Part shown: piece after piece, positions 20,450 through 28,478 of the stretch
Numbering within the stretch: the first letter of the stretch is position 1
Layout of the letters: each line of letters begins with the position of its first letter
NCBI RefSeq assembly: GCF_011392115.1
Contig: NZ_JAAJBT010000003.1
Span: 62,001 to 126,000, forward strand
Source: Flavobacterium difficile
GTDB taxonomy: Bacteria; Bacteroidota; Bacteroidia; Flavobacteriales; Flavobacteriaceae
Length of the DNA stretch: 64,000 bases
Direction of reading: 5' to 3'
Position numbers and translations under genes: made by a program
Notes under the pieces: model-generated
Database searches by the model: none
The model's input: only the letters and a program-made list of their open reading frames with translations
Told to the model about the DNA's origin: nothing

Positions 20450-21382
20450 TTAATTAAAAATAATTCCAATTAATTTTTCTTTTGTTTTCCAATCTTTAAT
20501 TTTAAGAATACCTTCATCGGAACATATAATTTCAATTTCTAATTGTTGATTATCTGCGCAAGCGACAATGATACTTTCTTCATTTATTTTTAAAATTTTT
20601 CCAGGAACAGAGTTGTCATGTGACATTGGTAAAACATTACTTTTTATAATTTTCAATTGTTCACCCATTAAAGTAGTATCTGCGCCAATATTCCATGGAT
20701 TACAGGCGTTTACAAGAGCGTTTATTTCATTTGCACTCATTCTTTTCCATTTGATATAGGTGTCTGAATATTGGGGTTTTTCATAAAAATATGCTTTCTC
20801 TTCATCTTGTGGAATGCTTGGTATTTTACTTCCAAATTGAATCATATTTGCAACGTTTAATACAACATTTGACAATCTATGACTTAATTTAACTGTTAGT
20901 TTACCATAAGTATCTCCTTCTTCAATATTTATTGGGTCATTAAAAATAATATCACCTTCATCAAATTCAGCATTCATAAAATGTGCACAAATTGCTGTTT
21001 GAGATTCTTGATTTTTTAATACTTCAAAAATGGGCATTACACCCCTATATTGTGGCAATGGTGCTGGATGAAAATTGATGAACTTATGATTTCCATATGC
21101 AAGAATATCTTCTGGAATTAAAAAAGGAAAAGAAATAGAAAAAACATAGTCTGGTTGAATAGAAAAAATCCAATCTTTCATTTCGGACATGCTTTTTTTA
21201 TTTGGAAAGGACTTAAAAGGCATCTTGTTTTCTTCTGTTTCCTTTTCAAGAGCATCTACGATTATGTCATTTCCTTTTCCTATGCCAATTGCATACAAGA
21301 ATTTCTCATACGCTAACAATTGGATAGTTCTAAAAGCAAACTTTCCTCCACAAAGAATCAATATCTTTTTCTTATTTTCCAT
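20450..21382 (-). CDS. Formyltransferase of the Fmt/GART family, non-canonical
   Basis: This 310-residue protein has the 10-formyl-tetrahydrofolate-dependent formyltransferase fold. The core motif NFHPAPLPQYRG carries the catalytic Asn and His, and HFMNAEFDEGDII carries the catalytic Asp. An Fmt-C-like domain follows (about 205-300, NACNPWNIGA). It differs from ordinary methionyl-tRNA formyltransferase in its N-terminus (MENKKKILILCGGKFAF rather than the usual FxGTPxFA). Its gene neighbours also differ from those of fmt. The substrate is unknown: a sugar amine, peptide amine or other small molecule are options. It begins 3 bp after the PBP-like gene, so the two should act together. Confidence 0.8.
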   Translation of the reverse strand: MENKKKILILCGGKFAFRTIQLLAYEKFLYAIGIGKGNDIIVDALEKETEENKMPFKSFPNKKSMSEMKDWIFSIQPDYVFSISFPFLIPEDILAYGNHKFINFHPAPLPQYRGVMPIFEVLKNQESQTAICAHFMNAEFDEGDIIFNDPINIEEGDTYGKLTVKLSHRLSNVVLNVANMIQFGSKIPSIPQDEEKAYFYEKPQYSDTYIKWKRMSANEINALVNACNPWNIGADTTLMGEQLKIIKSNVLPMSHDNSVPGKILKINEESIIVACADNQQLEIEIICSDEGILKIKDWKTKEKLIGIIFN

Positions 21383-21385
21383 TTA

Positions 21386-22534
21386 CTAAATACAAGTGTA
21401 ACTATTAAACCAAGCTGAAGTTGAGTTTTCTAAAGGTAGATTGCACATTTCTTCAAATTCTTCTTTACTATTTTCTATTGAACTGTCTAGTTTTAATTCG
21501 CACATGCCATTTTTTTCGATAACTGAAACATTATATAATGTGGAAATAGAAGTATTTGTTTTAACGTCAAAATGAATTTTTCCTCTAGGGGTTTCAAATT
21601 TTAGAGATTGGAATTCTTTAGCTATATCACTAATTTTATTAGAGTGTTTTTTAGATAATGATATAATTTGTACAGCAAGTTGAGCACTTTCCCAACCTAA
21701 TAAAGAAAAAAGGTTAGGTTTTTTTCCTAATGACTCAAGTTTTGTGACAAATGCTTTATTTCTTATATTATCTATTTTTTTCGACCAAGATGCAACGCCT
21801 TTTACAGAATTACTCGGATAAACAGCATTTTCAAGCATGGTTTCTTCTAAGCCAAATGGTGATAAGTATATAGGTAAATTCTCGTTATGAAATTCTTCTT
21901 GAATTCCTTTAAAATACCATTGTACAAAATCACCACTAAAAAGACTCAAAAGCGCACTTTTTGGATATTTATCTAAATAATTTTTTAAAGGAGAAATTGT
22001 AAAATCATCCTCTTTGTATCCTGTAACATGATTAAATTTGATTGTTCCACCTGAGTTTACAAAGTTTTCAGAAAGACTATATGTGTGTAAATATCCACCA
22101 TCATAATATCCGCTAACCATTCCACCATTTAAAAAGCCATCAGTTGTAGCTTTTTTAGATGCAATCCATGCACCTAAAGCATTGTGTAATGACAGATAAA
22201 AAATATTCGGACAACTTGGCCATTCGGTAGGTAAGCTTGCGCCAGAATCTAAAACTAGTAACATTTTATTAGCTGCTAAAAACAAGGGTTTTAAGAGTTC
22301 AGCTGTTCTATGACTAATGTACGCTATTACTAAGTCTGCATTTTCTTCTAACAATAATTTTTCTGCAGCTCGGTAACATTGTTGTTTGTCTGCTCCGAAG
22401 CCGATATTTTCAGTTGTAATTTTAATGTCTTCGCGTTCTAATTCAAGTAAGCCATACTTAAGACCATCGAATAAATCAAATCCAATACTAGTGTAGAAAG
22501 TAGATCTAGGTAATAAAATTCCAATTGTATTCAT
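21386..22534 (-). CDS. Periplasmic-binding-protein-fold protein without signal peptide
   Basis: This 382-residue protein resembles type 1 solute-binding proteins of branched-chain amino acid/amide ABC transporters (Peripla_BP_6). It has an N-terminal IGILLPRSTFY strand-loop, a DLFDGLKYGLLELE helix, and a paired-lobe pattern. The frame begins directly with the mature fold (MNTIGILLPRS) and shows no signal peptide or lipobox, so it is probably cytoplasmic, as in ligand sensors such as AmiC. No permease or ATPase gene is nearby. It lies between the collar genes and the formyltransferase (3-bp gap). A ligand-sensing or substrate-presenting role is inference. Confidence 0.75.
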   Translation of the reverse strand: MNTIGILLPRSTFYTSIGFDLFDGLKYGLLELEREDIKITTENIGFGADKQQCYRAAEKLLLEENADLVIAYISHRTAELLKPLFLAANKMLLVLDSGASLPTEWPSCPNIFYLSLHNALGAWIASKKATTDGFLNGGMVSGYYDGGYLHTYSLSENFVNSGGTIKFNHVTGYKEDDFTISPLKNYLDKYPKSALLSLFSGDFVQWYFKGIQEEFHNENLPIYLSPFGLEETMLENAVYPSNSVKGVASWSKKIDNIRNKAFVTKLESLGKKPNLFSLLGWESAQLAVQIISLSKKHSNKISDIAKEFQSLKFETPRGKIHFDVKTNTSISTLYNVSVIEKNGMCELKLDSSIENSKEEFEEMCNLPLENSTSAWFNSYTCI

Positions 22535-22620
22535 GATTTTTTACTTAAATAGGTTAAAGCCAAATAAGATAAGTTGCTTTTTTCTCATTTGACTTTAAAA
22601 TATATTACGATTTAATATTG

Positions 22621-23175
22621 TTAGTTTCTACTAGGAAAAATCCCTTCAGTTGCGATACAATAATTTAGTGACAAAAATGGATTTACCACACTAAAAGGAA
22701 CATTAGAACCAGTCATTGCTGTTTGTCCTGATACAGCTACAGCACCATAATTTGATCCTGAAGTTGGAGTAGATGAATAAAAATCTCCTTGTGATTGTGT
22801 TAAATAGGCGCCATTTGGAAGTTCAGTATCTCCACCACCAGTTGCAACAGGAATGTTTACACTAATTCCTGTTGCTACATGAGCATGAGGTGGCATATTT
22901 GATGTTGCTAAAGTTACATTTGAAGTACCTCCACTTTCTCCTATACCATATGTCGGTAAACCTGGTCCAGTTCCTTGTCCTATAGGAATTCTACTTTGTA
23001 AATTCGGTAAGTTAAATGTAACCTGACCATCGCCTCCATAAGATGTTCCTATAAGTGAAAATAAGGCTGTGTTTTGTGCGATAGAATACGATTGTCCGTT
23101 ACAAAAATCGTAACCAATTGGTGAGAAATTAAAACCAAAAATCTTGATTTCTCCAATGAAAGGTTCTGTTGACAT
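22621..23175 (-). CDS. Phage tail collar domain protein (MdpB-like), copy 2
   Basis: This 184-residue protein belongs to the tail-collar/microcystin-dependent-protein family. It opens with FIGEIKIFGFNFSPIGY, a CNGQ turn and ALFSLIGTSYGGDG, followed by LPNLQSRIPIGQG and MPPHAHVA. The C-terminus NPFLSLNYCIA is typical. There is no signal peptide, as usual for the family. It is clearly a tandem duplicate of the 23199 gene, with the same GAYLTQSQGDFYSS-type insert. No phage genes lie nearby, so this looks like a domesticated cell-encoded fibre-tip module rather than a prophage remnant. The gap to the upstream copy is 23 bp. Confidence 0.88.
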   Translation of the reverse strand: MSTEPFIGEIKIFGFNFSPIGYDFCNGQSYSIAQNTALFSLIGTSYGGDGQVTFNLPNLQSRIPIGQGTGPGLPTYGIGESGGTSNVTLATSNMPPHAHVATGISVNIPVATGGGDTELPNGAYLTQSQGDFYSSTPTSGSNYGAVAVSGQTAMTGSNVPFSVVNPFLSLNYCIATEGIFPSRN

Positions 23176-23198
23176 TGTTTAGATGTATTAAATTTATA

Positions 23199-23744
23199 TT
23201 AATTACGACTAGGAAAAATACCAGAAGTTGCAATGGAATAGTTAACTGCTAAATACGGGTTCATCACTGAAAATGAAGTTCCAGAGCCTGCTAATGCAGT
23301 TTGACCAGATACAGTTGAAGCTCCATAGTTTGCTCCTGGACTAAGTGAAGAGGAATAAAAATCTCCTTGTGATTGAGCTAAGTAAGCACCACTAGGTAAA
23401 TCGGTATCACCACTATTGGTTGCTACAGGAATATTTACATTAATTCCTAAAGCTGAATGTGCATGTGCAGGCATGTTTGCTGTTGTTAAAGTTACATTCG
23501 GCGTACCTGCTTTTAATCCAATTGGTTGTCCACTTGAAGGGTTTTGACCCAAAGGCATTCTTCCTCTCAAATCAGGTAATGCAAATGTTGAAGATCCATT
23601 TCCACCATAAGCAACTCCTAAAAGCGAAAATAAGGCAGCATTAGAATTGATAGGTAATATTTGTCCAGCACATAATAGGTAGTTTTTCGGTGCCCAGTCG
23701 AAAGCTAAAATTTTAATCTCTCCGATAAATGGTTCTAATGACAT
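23199..23744 (-). CDS. Phage tail collar domain protein (MdpB-like), copy 1
   Basis: This 181-residue collar-family protein heads the six-gene unit. Its motifs are FIGEIKILAFDWAPKNY, LCAGQ, ALFSLLGVAYGGNG, LPDLRGRMPLGQ, MPAHAHSA and NPYLAVNYSIA. It lacks a signal peptide. Such proteins are trimer-forming fibre or adhesin tips in phages and R-type particles; in free-living bacteria their role is mostly unknown. A possible TAnnTTTG box on the minus strand lies about 150 bp upstream (23895-23902), but it has no matching -33 element. Confidence 0.88.
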   Translation of the reverse strand: MSLEPFIGEIKILAFDWAPKNYLLCAGQILPINSNAALFSLLGVAYGGNGSSTFALPDLRGRMPLGQNPSSGQPIGLKAGTPNVTLTTANMPAHAHSALGINVNIPVATNSGDTDLPSGAYLAQSQGDFYSSSLSPGANYGASTVSGQTALAGSGTSFSVMNPYLAVNYSIATSGIFPSRN

Positions 23745-24016
23745 AATTTTGAATTTAGTTAGTTAAAAAAATATTTGAAAATTATTGTAATGTTGTTGTT
23801 TAATTATGAAATAACAGTGGATTGTATTTGATAACTTTGTTGGTTTGTATAGAATTTATAGTTTTTAATGTTTTTTAAAATCAAATTGTATACTCAAAAA
23901 TATTATTTACACCATTAGTTTTCGATTAAAATGTTACGAAACAGATATTTCTTGTCATAAAACTGTTATTTGAGTAAAAAAATAGTATTTTAGTACTTAA
24001 ATTAATTCAAAGGGAA

Positions 24017-24163
24017 ATGAAAAAAATAGTTCTGCTTGCTTGTGGTGCTTTATTCTTAGCATCTTGCGGTCCAAAAAGAATGGGTTGTGGTCCATACAGA
24101 AGATGTGAAGTGAAAATACCAACAAAAGTAAATTCTGAAATAAATAAAACTCAAGTTTCATAA
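24017..24163 (+). CDS. Small Cys-rich lipoprotein, 48 aa
   Basis: This short gene reads MKKIVLLACGALFLASC as a lipoprotein signal with a good lipobox (LASC), followed by a 31-residue tail with two more Cys (MGCGPYRRCEVK). An AAGGGAA purine tract precedes the ATG. The stop codon at 24161-24163 abuts the ATG of the next gene, so the two are translated as a unit. The family is not recognised with certainty; small lipoproteins of this shape are common in Flavobacterium. The mature tail is too short for an enzyme. Confidence 0.8.
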   Translation: MKKIVLLACGALFLASCGPKRMGCGPYRRCEVKIPTKVNSEINKTQVS

Positions 24164-24487
24164 ATGCAAAAATTGTTTACCATTCTCGCTTTTCTGTTTT
24201 TTTGTACAACCTTTGCACAAGAAAATAAGAAAGAAAATAAAAAAATAGTTGAAGTCTCTTGCGGACAATGTAAGTTTGCCATGACTGATAAAAAAGGTTG
24301 TGATTTAGCAGTTAGAATCAACGGAAAGTCCTATTTTGTTGAAGGAACTTCCATAGATGATCATGGTGATGCGCATGCTGATGACGGATTTTGTTCCGCC
24401 ATTCGAAAAGCAGAAGTAGTTGGCGAAATTAAAGACAACAAATTCGTGGTGACTTATTTTAAATTACTTCCAACTCCAACGAAGTAA
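24164..24487 (+). CDS. Exported Cys-containing protein (DUF6370-like)
   Basis: This 107-residue protein has a signal peptide (about 1-18, ending TFAQ). The mature part contains VSCGQCKFAM, KKGCDLAV and DGFCSAIRKAEV, so four Cys are positioned like a metal or disulfide site. I associate this pattern with the DUF6370 family, which has no known function. It begins directly after the small lipoprotein stop, and its own stop overlaps the ATG of the Crp/Fnr gene by one base. A role in periplasmic metal binding or redox is plausible but unproven. Confidence 0.8.
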   Translation: MQKLFTILAFLFFCTTFAQENKKENKKIVEVSCGQCKFAMTDKKGCDLAVRINGKSYFVEGTSIDDHGDAHADDGFCSAIRKAEVVGEIKDNKFVVTYFKLLPTPTK

Positions 24488-25062
24488 TGACTTCTATTCT
24501 CCAAAATATTTCAAAACATGTTTCTTTAACTTCCGATGAAGAAATTCTATTCTTGTCTAAAATTGAAATTAAAACTTATAAAACGAAAACTATTTTATTA
24601 AGTCCAGGTCAGATTGCCAATTGTACTTTTTTTGTAAATTCTGGAATTTTACGAAGTTTTACAATTAACGATAACATCATAGAACATGTTTTGCACTTCG
24701 CTTGTGAAGGCTGGTGGATTGGCGACATGTATAGTTATATTTCTCAAAAACCAGGACATCTTTTCATCGAAGTTTTAGAAGAGGCAGAATTAGCAATCAT
24801 ATCCAAAGAAAATCAACAACAATTATATCTTCAAATTCCAAAACTAGAGCGTTTTTTCCGAATCTTAGCCGAAAATTCATTAGTCGCACATCAAGAACGA
24901 TTAATGGATAATTTAAGCTTAACCGCGGAAGAACGTTTCGAAAAATTTTGTACCAAATATCCCACTTTAATTCAAAAGGTTTCTCAAAAAAATATCGCCT
25001 CTTATATTGGTGTCACACCCGAATTTTTCAGCAAAATGAAAAGTAAAATGTTGAAAAAATAA
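24487..25062 (+). CDS. Crp/Fnr-family transcriptional regulator
   Basis: This 191-residue protein has an N-terminal cyclic-nucleotide-binding beta-roll (about 20-125) and a short C-terminal helix-turn-helix (about 150-190, VSQKNIASYIGVTPEFFSKM). This compact form is common in Bacteroidota. No Cys cluster for an Fe-S sensor is present, so it is not a classical Fnr. The ligand is unknown. It is translationally coupled to the two exported Cys-containing proteins upstream. It might act on nearby redox genes, but no binding site can be assigned to it. Confidence 0.88.
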   Translation: MTSILQNISKHVSLTSDEEILFLSKIEIKTYKTKTILLSPGQIANCTFFVNSGILRSFTINDNIIEHVLHFACEGWWIGDMYSYISQKPGHLFIEVLEEAELAIISKENQQQLYLQIPKLERFFRILAENSLVAHQERLMDNLSLTAEERFEKFCTKYPTLIQKVSQKNIASYIGVTPEFFSKMKSKMLKK

Positions 25063-25374
25063 CTTTCTGATCAATAAATTTTTCAATGGTATTTGTTTTT
25101 GATTCGATTTATTAGGAATTTTCGATGAAGATAAATTTAAGCGTAACGATTTTTAAAAATTCCAGAATTCGTGGTTAAAAAATCTGTAATTCATAAAAAA
25201 TTGAGTCAGAATTAGAAATCTTGGATTTTTTATAAGAACTTTGCATACTTTTTTCGGTAATTTCTGAAGAATTAAAGTTTTAAAAATCACCATAAAAACT
25301 TGTTTGTGATAGCAAACACCTTAAGTAAAAGTGATTCTATATATAACCGCTTCAAAATAAAATGCATATATAAA
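25063..25374. other. Gene-free stretch between the Crp/Fnr gene and the U32 gene
   Basis: No convincing reading frame or RNA gene is visible in these 312 bp. The sequence is very AT-rich. A GAACTTTG string at 25236-25243 fits TAnnTTTG at seven of eight positions, but no TTG element lies at the usual distance. The U32 open frame runs through the last 75 bp from a TTG at 25300, but that part does not resemble the family N-terminus. Confidence 0.6.
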
Positions 25375-27246
25375 ATGAAGAAGAAGATTGAAATTTTAGC
25401 TCCGGCAAAAGATTTAATACAAGGAATTGCAGCTATTAATGCAGGTGCGGATGCCGTTTATATTGGTGCGCCTTTATATGGAGCAAGATCAAATGCTACA
25501 AATTCTATTGAAGATGTGGCCGAATTGGTAAAATATGCGCATTTGTTTAACGCTCAAGTATTTGTAGTTATCAATACCATTTTGTATGATAATGAATTAG
25601 AATCGTGTCGTCAAATGATTTGGAAATTGTATCATATCAATGTGGATGCTTTAATCATACAAGATATGGCGATTATGGAAATGGAATTGCCTCCAATTGT
25701 TCTTCATGCAAGTACACAAGCGAATAATCGTGATGCGGATAAAATTAAATTTTTAGCCGATGCCGGAATGAAACGTGTGGTGTTAGCACGTGAATTAAAT
25801 TTGCATCAAATTAAAGAAATTAGTGAAGCAACTGACGTTGAACTAGAATTTTTCGTAACTGGTGCGCTTTGTGTTTCGTTTAGCGGAAATTGTTACATGA
25901 GTGTGGCGAATGGTGAACGTTCAGCCAACCGAGGTTCATGTGCTCAAAATTGTCGTTTGCCTTATAATTTAATTGATGGAAACGGCGATACCTTAATCAA
26001 AAATAGTCACTTGCTTTCTATCAAAGATTTTGATGTTTCTAATCAAATTCCAAATTTAGTAGAGGCGGGTATTTCTTCTTTTAAAATTGAAGGACGTTTA
26101 AAAGATATCGTCTACGTGAAAAATAACGTGTCGTATTTACGTCAGAAATTAGATGCTTTCTTAGCTGAAAATCCTGAAAAATATACTAAAGCTTCTTCAG
26201 GAAAATGTACTTATATTTTCGACCCTTCTTTAGACAGAAGTTTTAATCGTGGCTATACCGATTATTTCGTTAACGAAAGACATCAAGCGATTGGTTCTTG
26301 GGAAAGTCCAAAATCTAAAGGACAATATATTGGAAAATTAATCCGAACTGTTGGAAATTCTTATGAAATTGAAAACGGTCAGTACTTAAACAACGGTGAC
26401 GGTTTGTGTTTCATCAACGAAAATAATGAAGCGGAAGGAATTTACGTAAATAAAGTTGAAAACGGAATCGTATATCCTAACGTATTGAAAGAAATCAAAG
26501 AAGGTACTTTCATATACAGAAATAACGATGCCGCTTTCATTAAAATTGTAGAAAGAGAAGACAGTGCGGTTCGAAAAATTAGTTCGACTTTAGTATTGAA
26601 AGAAAACGAAACGGGTTTCGAATTAATCGCAACGGATGAAGATGGAAATGTAAGTGTAGCGAAATTAGTACATCCAAAAGAACTTACTAAAAATAACGAA
26701 TCTATAGCAGAAAACTTCAAAATTAATTTAGCAAAAACGGGTTTTACACCTTATACTGCTGATGAAATTACGATTGAGTTTTCTCAAAATTGGTTTTTAC
26801 CTATTTCAAAAATTAACGAATTGCGTAGAACAGTTTACGAACAATTATCAGAAATTCGTTTGCAAAATTATGTTCGAAAAGAGCATCAAATGGTAAAAAC
26901 ATCACATCCTTATCCGGAAACAAAACTGGATTTTATGTACAATGTAGCCAATAAACAAGCGCGTAAATTCTATGAACGTCATGGTGTAACTGAAATTGAA
27001 AAGGCTTTCGAATTGCAATGGGATCCAGGAAAATCACGTGTAATGACAACAAAATATTGCATCAAATACGAATTAGAACGTTGTCCGAAATACCATCGTG
27101 AAAATATGGACAAAAAACTAAAAGAACCTTTGGTGCTAAAACAAGGTGAATTAGAATACAAACTAAAATTCAATTGTAAACCTTGCGAAATGGAAATTTG
27201 GGAAAAAGATGCCGAATTTGAAATCGAAGAAGATCACATTCATTAA
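25375..27246 (+). CDS. U32-family peptidase-like tRNA hydroxylation protein (TrhP/RlhA type)
   Basis: Members of this family (YegQ/TrhP, RlhA) act in prephenate-dependent hydroxylation of RNA (ho5U in tRNA, ho5C in 23S rRNA) rather than in proteolysis. The 623-residue protein has the N-terminal EILAPAKD...AINAGADAVYIGAP of the U32 barrel. The U32 signature is at EFFVTGALCVSFSGNCYMS, with Cys ligands continuing in GSCAQNCRLPY. A C-terminal YCIKYELERCPKY...FNCKPCEMEIW segment fits an Fe-S site. The start was set at the ATG at 25375 because family proteins begin MKKKIEIL; the longer frame opens with TTG at 25300. A strong terminator follows. Confidence 0.9.
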   Translation: MKKKIEILAPAKDLIQGIAAINAGADAVYIGAPLYGARSNATNSIEDVAELVKYAHLFNAQVFVVINTILYDNELESCRQMIWKLYHINVDALIIQDMAIMEMELPPIVLHASTQANNRDADKIKFLADAGMKRVVLARELNLHQIKEISEATDVELEFFVTGALCVSFSGNCYMSVANGERSANRGSCAQNCRLPYNLIDGNGDTLIKNSHLLSIKDFDVSNQIPNLVEAGISSFKIEGRLKDIVYVKNNVSYLRQKLDAFLAENPEKYTKASSGKCTYIFDPSLDRSFNRGYTDYFVNERHQAIGSWESPKSKGQYIGKLIRTVGNSYEIENGQYLNNGDGLCFINENNEAEGIYVNKVENGIVYPNVLKEIKEGTFIYRNNDAAFIKIVEREDSAVRKISSTLVLKENETGFELIATDEDGNVSVAKLVHPKELTKNNESIAENFKINLAKTGFTPYTADEITIEFSQNWFLPISKINELRRTVYEQLSEIRLQNYVRKEHQMVKTSHPYPETKLDFMYNVANKQARKFYERHGVTEIEKAFELQWDPGKSRVMTTKYCIKYELERCPKYHRENMDKKLKEPLVLKQGELEYKLKFNCKPCEMEIWEKDAEFEIEEDHIH

Positions 27247-27251
27247 CTATT

Positions 27252-27288
27252 AAAACCGATGCTTTGCTAAAAAGGCATCGGTTTTTTG
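27252..27288 (+). terminator. Terminator after the U32 gene
   Basis: An 11-bp stem (AAAACCGATGC with GCATCGGTTTT, 27252-27262 and 27275-27285) with a T run starts 5 bp after the stop. Confidence 0.9.
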
Positions 27289-27291
27289 TTT

Positions 27292-27337
27292 CTTAATCTA
27301 CATTAAGAGGTTTTTACTAATGGCATTTGTAAATTTG
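27292..27337 (+). promoter_or_regulatory. Pirin promoter with CTTAATCTACATTAAG operator
   Basis: TAAATTTG (27330-27337) is an exact TAnnTTTG -7 box, 29 nt before the ATG. The palindrome CTTAAT-CTAC-ATTAAG (27292-27307) ends 22 nt upstream of it. A near-identical palindrome at nearly the same distance precedes yceI (30320-30365), so both genes should answer to one regulator. Confidence 0.7.
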
Positions 27338-27366
27338 TATTCTAATAATTACTAAATTTATACAAT

Positions 27367-28083
27367 ATGAGCAATATAGTTTTACACAAAGCGAATACTA
27401 GAGGTCATGCCAATCACGGTTGGTTAAACGCTTACCATAGTTTCAGTTTTGCAAGTTGGTACAATCCAGAAAGAGTGCAATTCGGAACTTTAAGAGTTTT
27501 AAACGATGATACTGTTGCAGCAGGAATGGGTTTCGGAACGCATCCACACGATAATATGGAAATTATCACAATTCCTTTGGAAGGTGATTTGGCACATAAA
27601 GACAGTATGGGAAATGCTGCAACAATTAAAACTGGTGATGTACAAGTAATGAGCGCTGGAACCGGAATTCAACATAGTGAATTCAATCCAAATGCTGATC
27701 AACACACTAAATTATTTCAAATTTGGTTGTTTCCTAGAGTGAGAAACGTGGAACCTCGTTACCAACAAATTACTTTGGATGCCTCTTTACAAAAAAACGA
27801 TTTCGCACAAATTTTATCACCTAATCCAGATGATGCTGGAGTTTGGATCCATCAAGATGCTTGGTTTTATTTAAGTGATTTCGATAAAGATGTTACAAAA
27901 AAATTAGCTTTGAAAAGAACAGGAAATGGCTTTTATATCATGAACATTGAAGGTAACATTGAAGTAGCTGGAGAACAACTAGAAACAAGAGATGCCATCG
28001 GAATTTGGGATGCTAATGAAATTGAAATTAAAGCGAATTCTAAGGCTAAGTTTTTAGTAATGGAAATTCCAATGGAGCACTAA
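27367..28083 (+). CDS. Pirin family protein (quercetinase-like bicupin)
   Basis: This 238-residue bicupin of the YhhW/pirin family can show quercetin 2,3-dioxygenase activity, though physiological roles are often unknown. The metal site of the N-terminal cupin is intact: THPHDNMEII supplies two His, and GTGIQHSEFN the third His and the Glu. The N-terminal RGHANHGWLNAYHSFSFASW and ERVQFGTLRVLNDD are family hallmarks. It is the first gene of a seven-gene plus-strand run with OsmC, SRPBCC and FMN-reductase genes, all typical of redox or electrophile stress. The promoter carries a palindromic operator. Confidence 0.93.
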   Translation: MSNIVLHKANTRGHANHGWLNAYHSFSFASWYNPERVQFGTLRVLNDDTVAAGMGFGTHPHDNMEIITIPLEGDLAHKDSMGNAATIKTGDVQVMSAGTGIQHSEFNPNADQHTKLFQIWLFPRVRNVEPRYQQITLDASLQKNDFAQILSPNPDDAGVWIHQDAWFYLSDFDKDVTKKLALKRTGNGFYIMNIEGNIEVAGEQLETRDAIGIWDANEIEIKANSKAKFLVMEIPMEH

Positions 28084-28099
28084 TTAGTGAATGGTTACG

Positions 28100-28125
28100 G
28101 TTTTCAGTCGCAGTTTTCAGTCGCA
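28100..28125 (+). repeat. GTTTTCAGTCGCA direct repeat
   Basis: Two adjacent copies of TTTTCAGTCGCAG lie between the pirin and NATD1-like genes. Related TTTTCAGTCTCAG strings occur at 33624-33649 and, inverted, at 47575-47622. Confidence 0.6.
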
Positions 28126-28139
28126 GTAAAAAATAAATT

Positions 28140-28424
28140 ATGATCGAAGAAGTTCAATTAAAAATCAATGATAAAAACGGTGCTTTTTTCATTGAAGTAG
28201 ATGGGAAACAACAAGCTTTAATGACATTTGTTTTTGCTGGTGATGATAAAATAATTATTGACCATACGGAAGTCAATTCAGGAAATAACGGAAAAGGTTT
28301 TGGTAAAGCAATGGTGGCTAAAGCGGTTGAATTCGCTAGAGAAAAAGGTATTAAAATTATTCCACTTTGTCCGTTTGCGAAAAGTGTTTTCGATAAAACT
28401 CCAGAATTTAGAGACGTTTTGTAA
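28140..28424 (+). CDS. GNAT-like small acetyltransferase (YidJ/NATD1 type)
   Basis: This 94-residue single-domain protein has the minimal GNAT fold of the NATD1/Gtl3B family. Its parts are IDHTEVNSGNNGKGFGKAM for the acetyl-CoA loop, AVEFAREKGIKIIPLCPFAKSVF, and a conserved hydrophobic pair near the end. The substrate is unknown. It lies second in the pirin operon, separated by a 56-bp spacer that contains a short direct repeat. Confidence 0.87.
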   Translation: MIEEVQLKINDKNGAFFIEVDGKQQALMTFVFAGDDKIIIDHTEVNSGNNGKGFGKAMVAKAVEFAREKGIKIIPLCPFAKSVFDKTPEFRDVL

Positions 28425-28434
28425 TTAAGATTAT

Positions 28435-28461
28435 CCTGCAAGGTTTTCAAAATCTTGCAGG
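28435..28461. repeat. Intergenic CCTGCAAG palindrome
   Basis: CCTGCAAG and CTTGCAGG (28435-28442, 28454-28461) flank an 11-base loop between the NATD1-like and OsmC genes. There is no T run, so a terminator is less likely. I believe similar palindromes are dispersed in Flavobacterium genomes, but that cannot be checked here. Confidence 0.6.
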
Positions 28462-28478
28462 TATTTATATAAAAAATC

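Noticed and set aside
22621..23744. Collar genes as a prophage remnant
   Set aside because: No other phage structural, integrase or lysis gene is near, and the neighbours are bacterial surface genes.
25300..25374. Longer N-terminus of the U32 protein
   Set aside because: It opens with TTG and does not resemble the family; the ATG at 25375 does.
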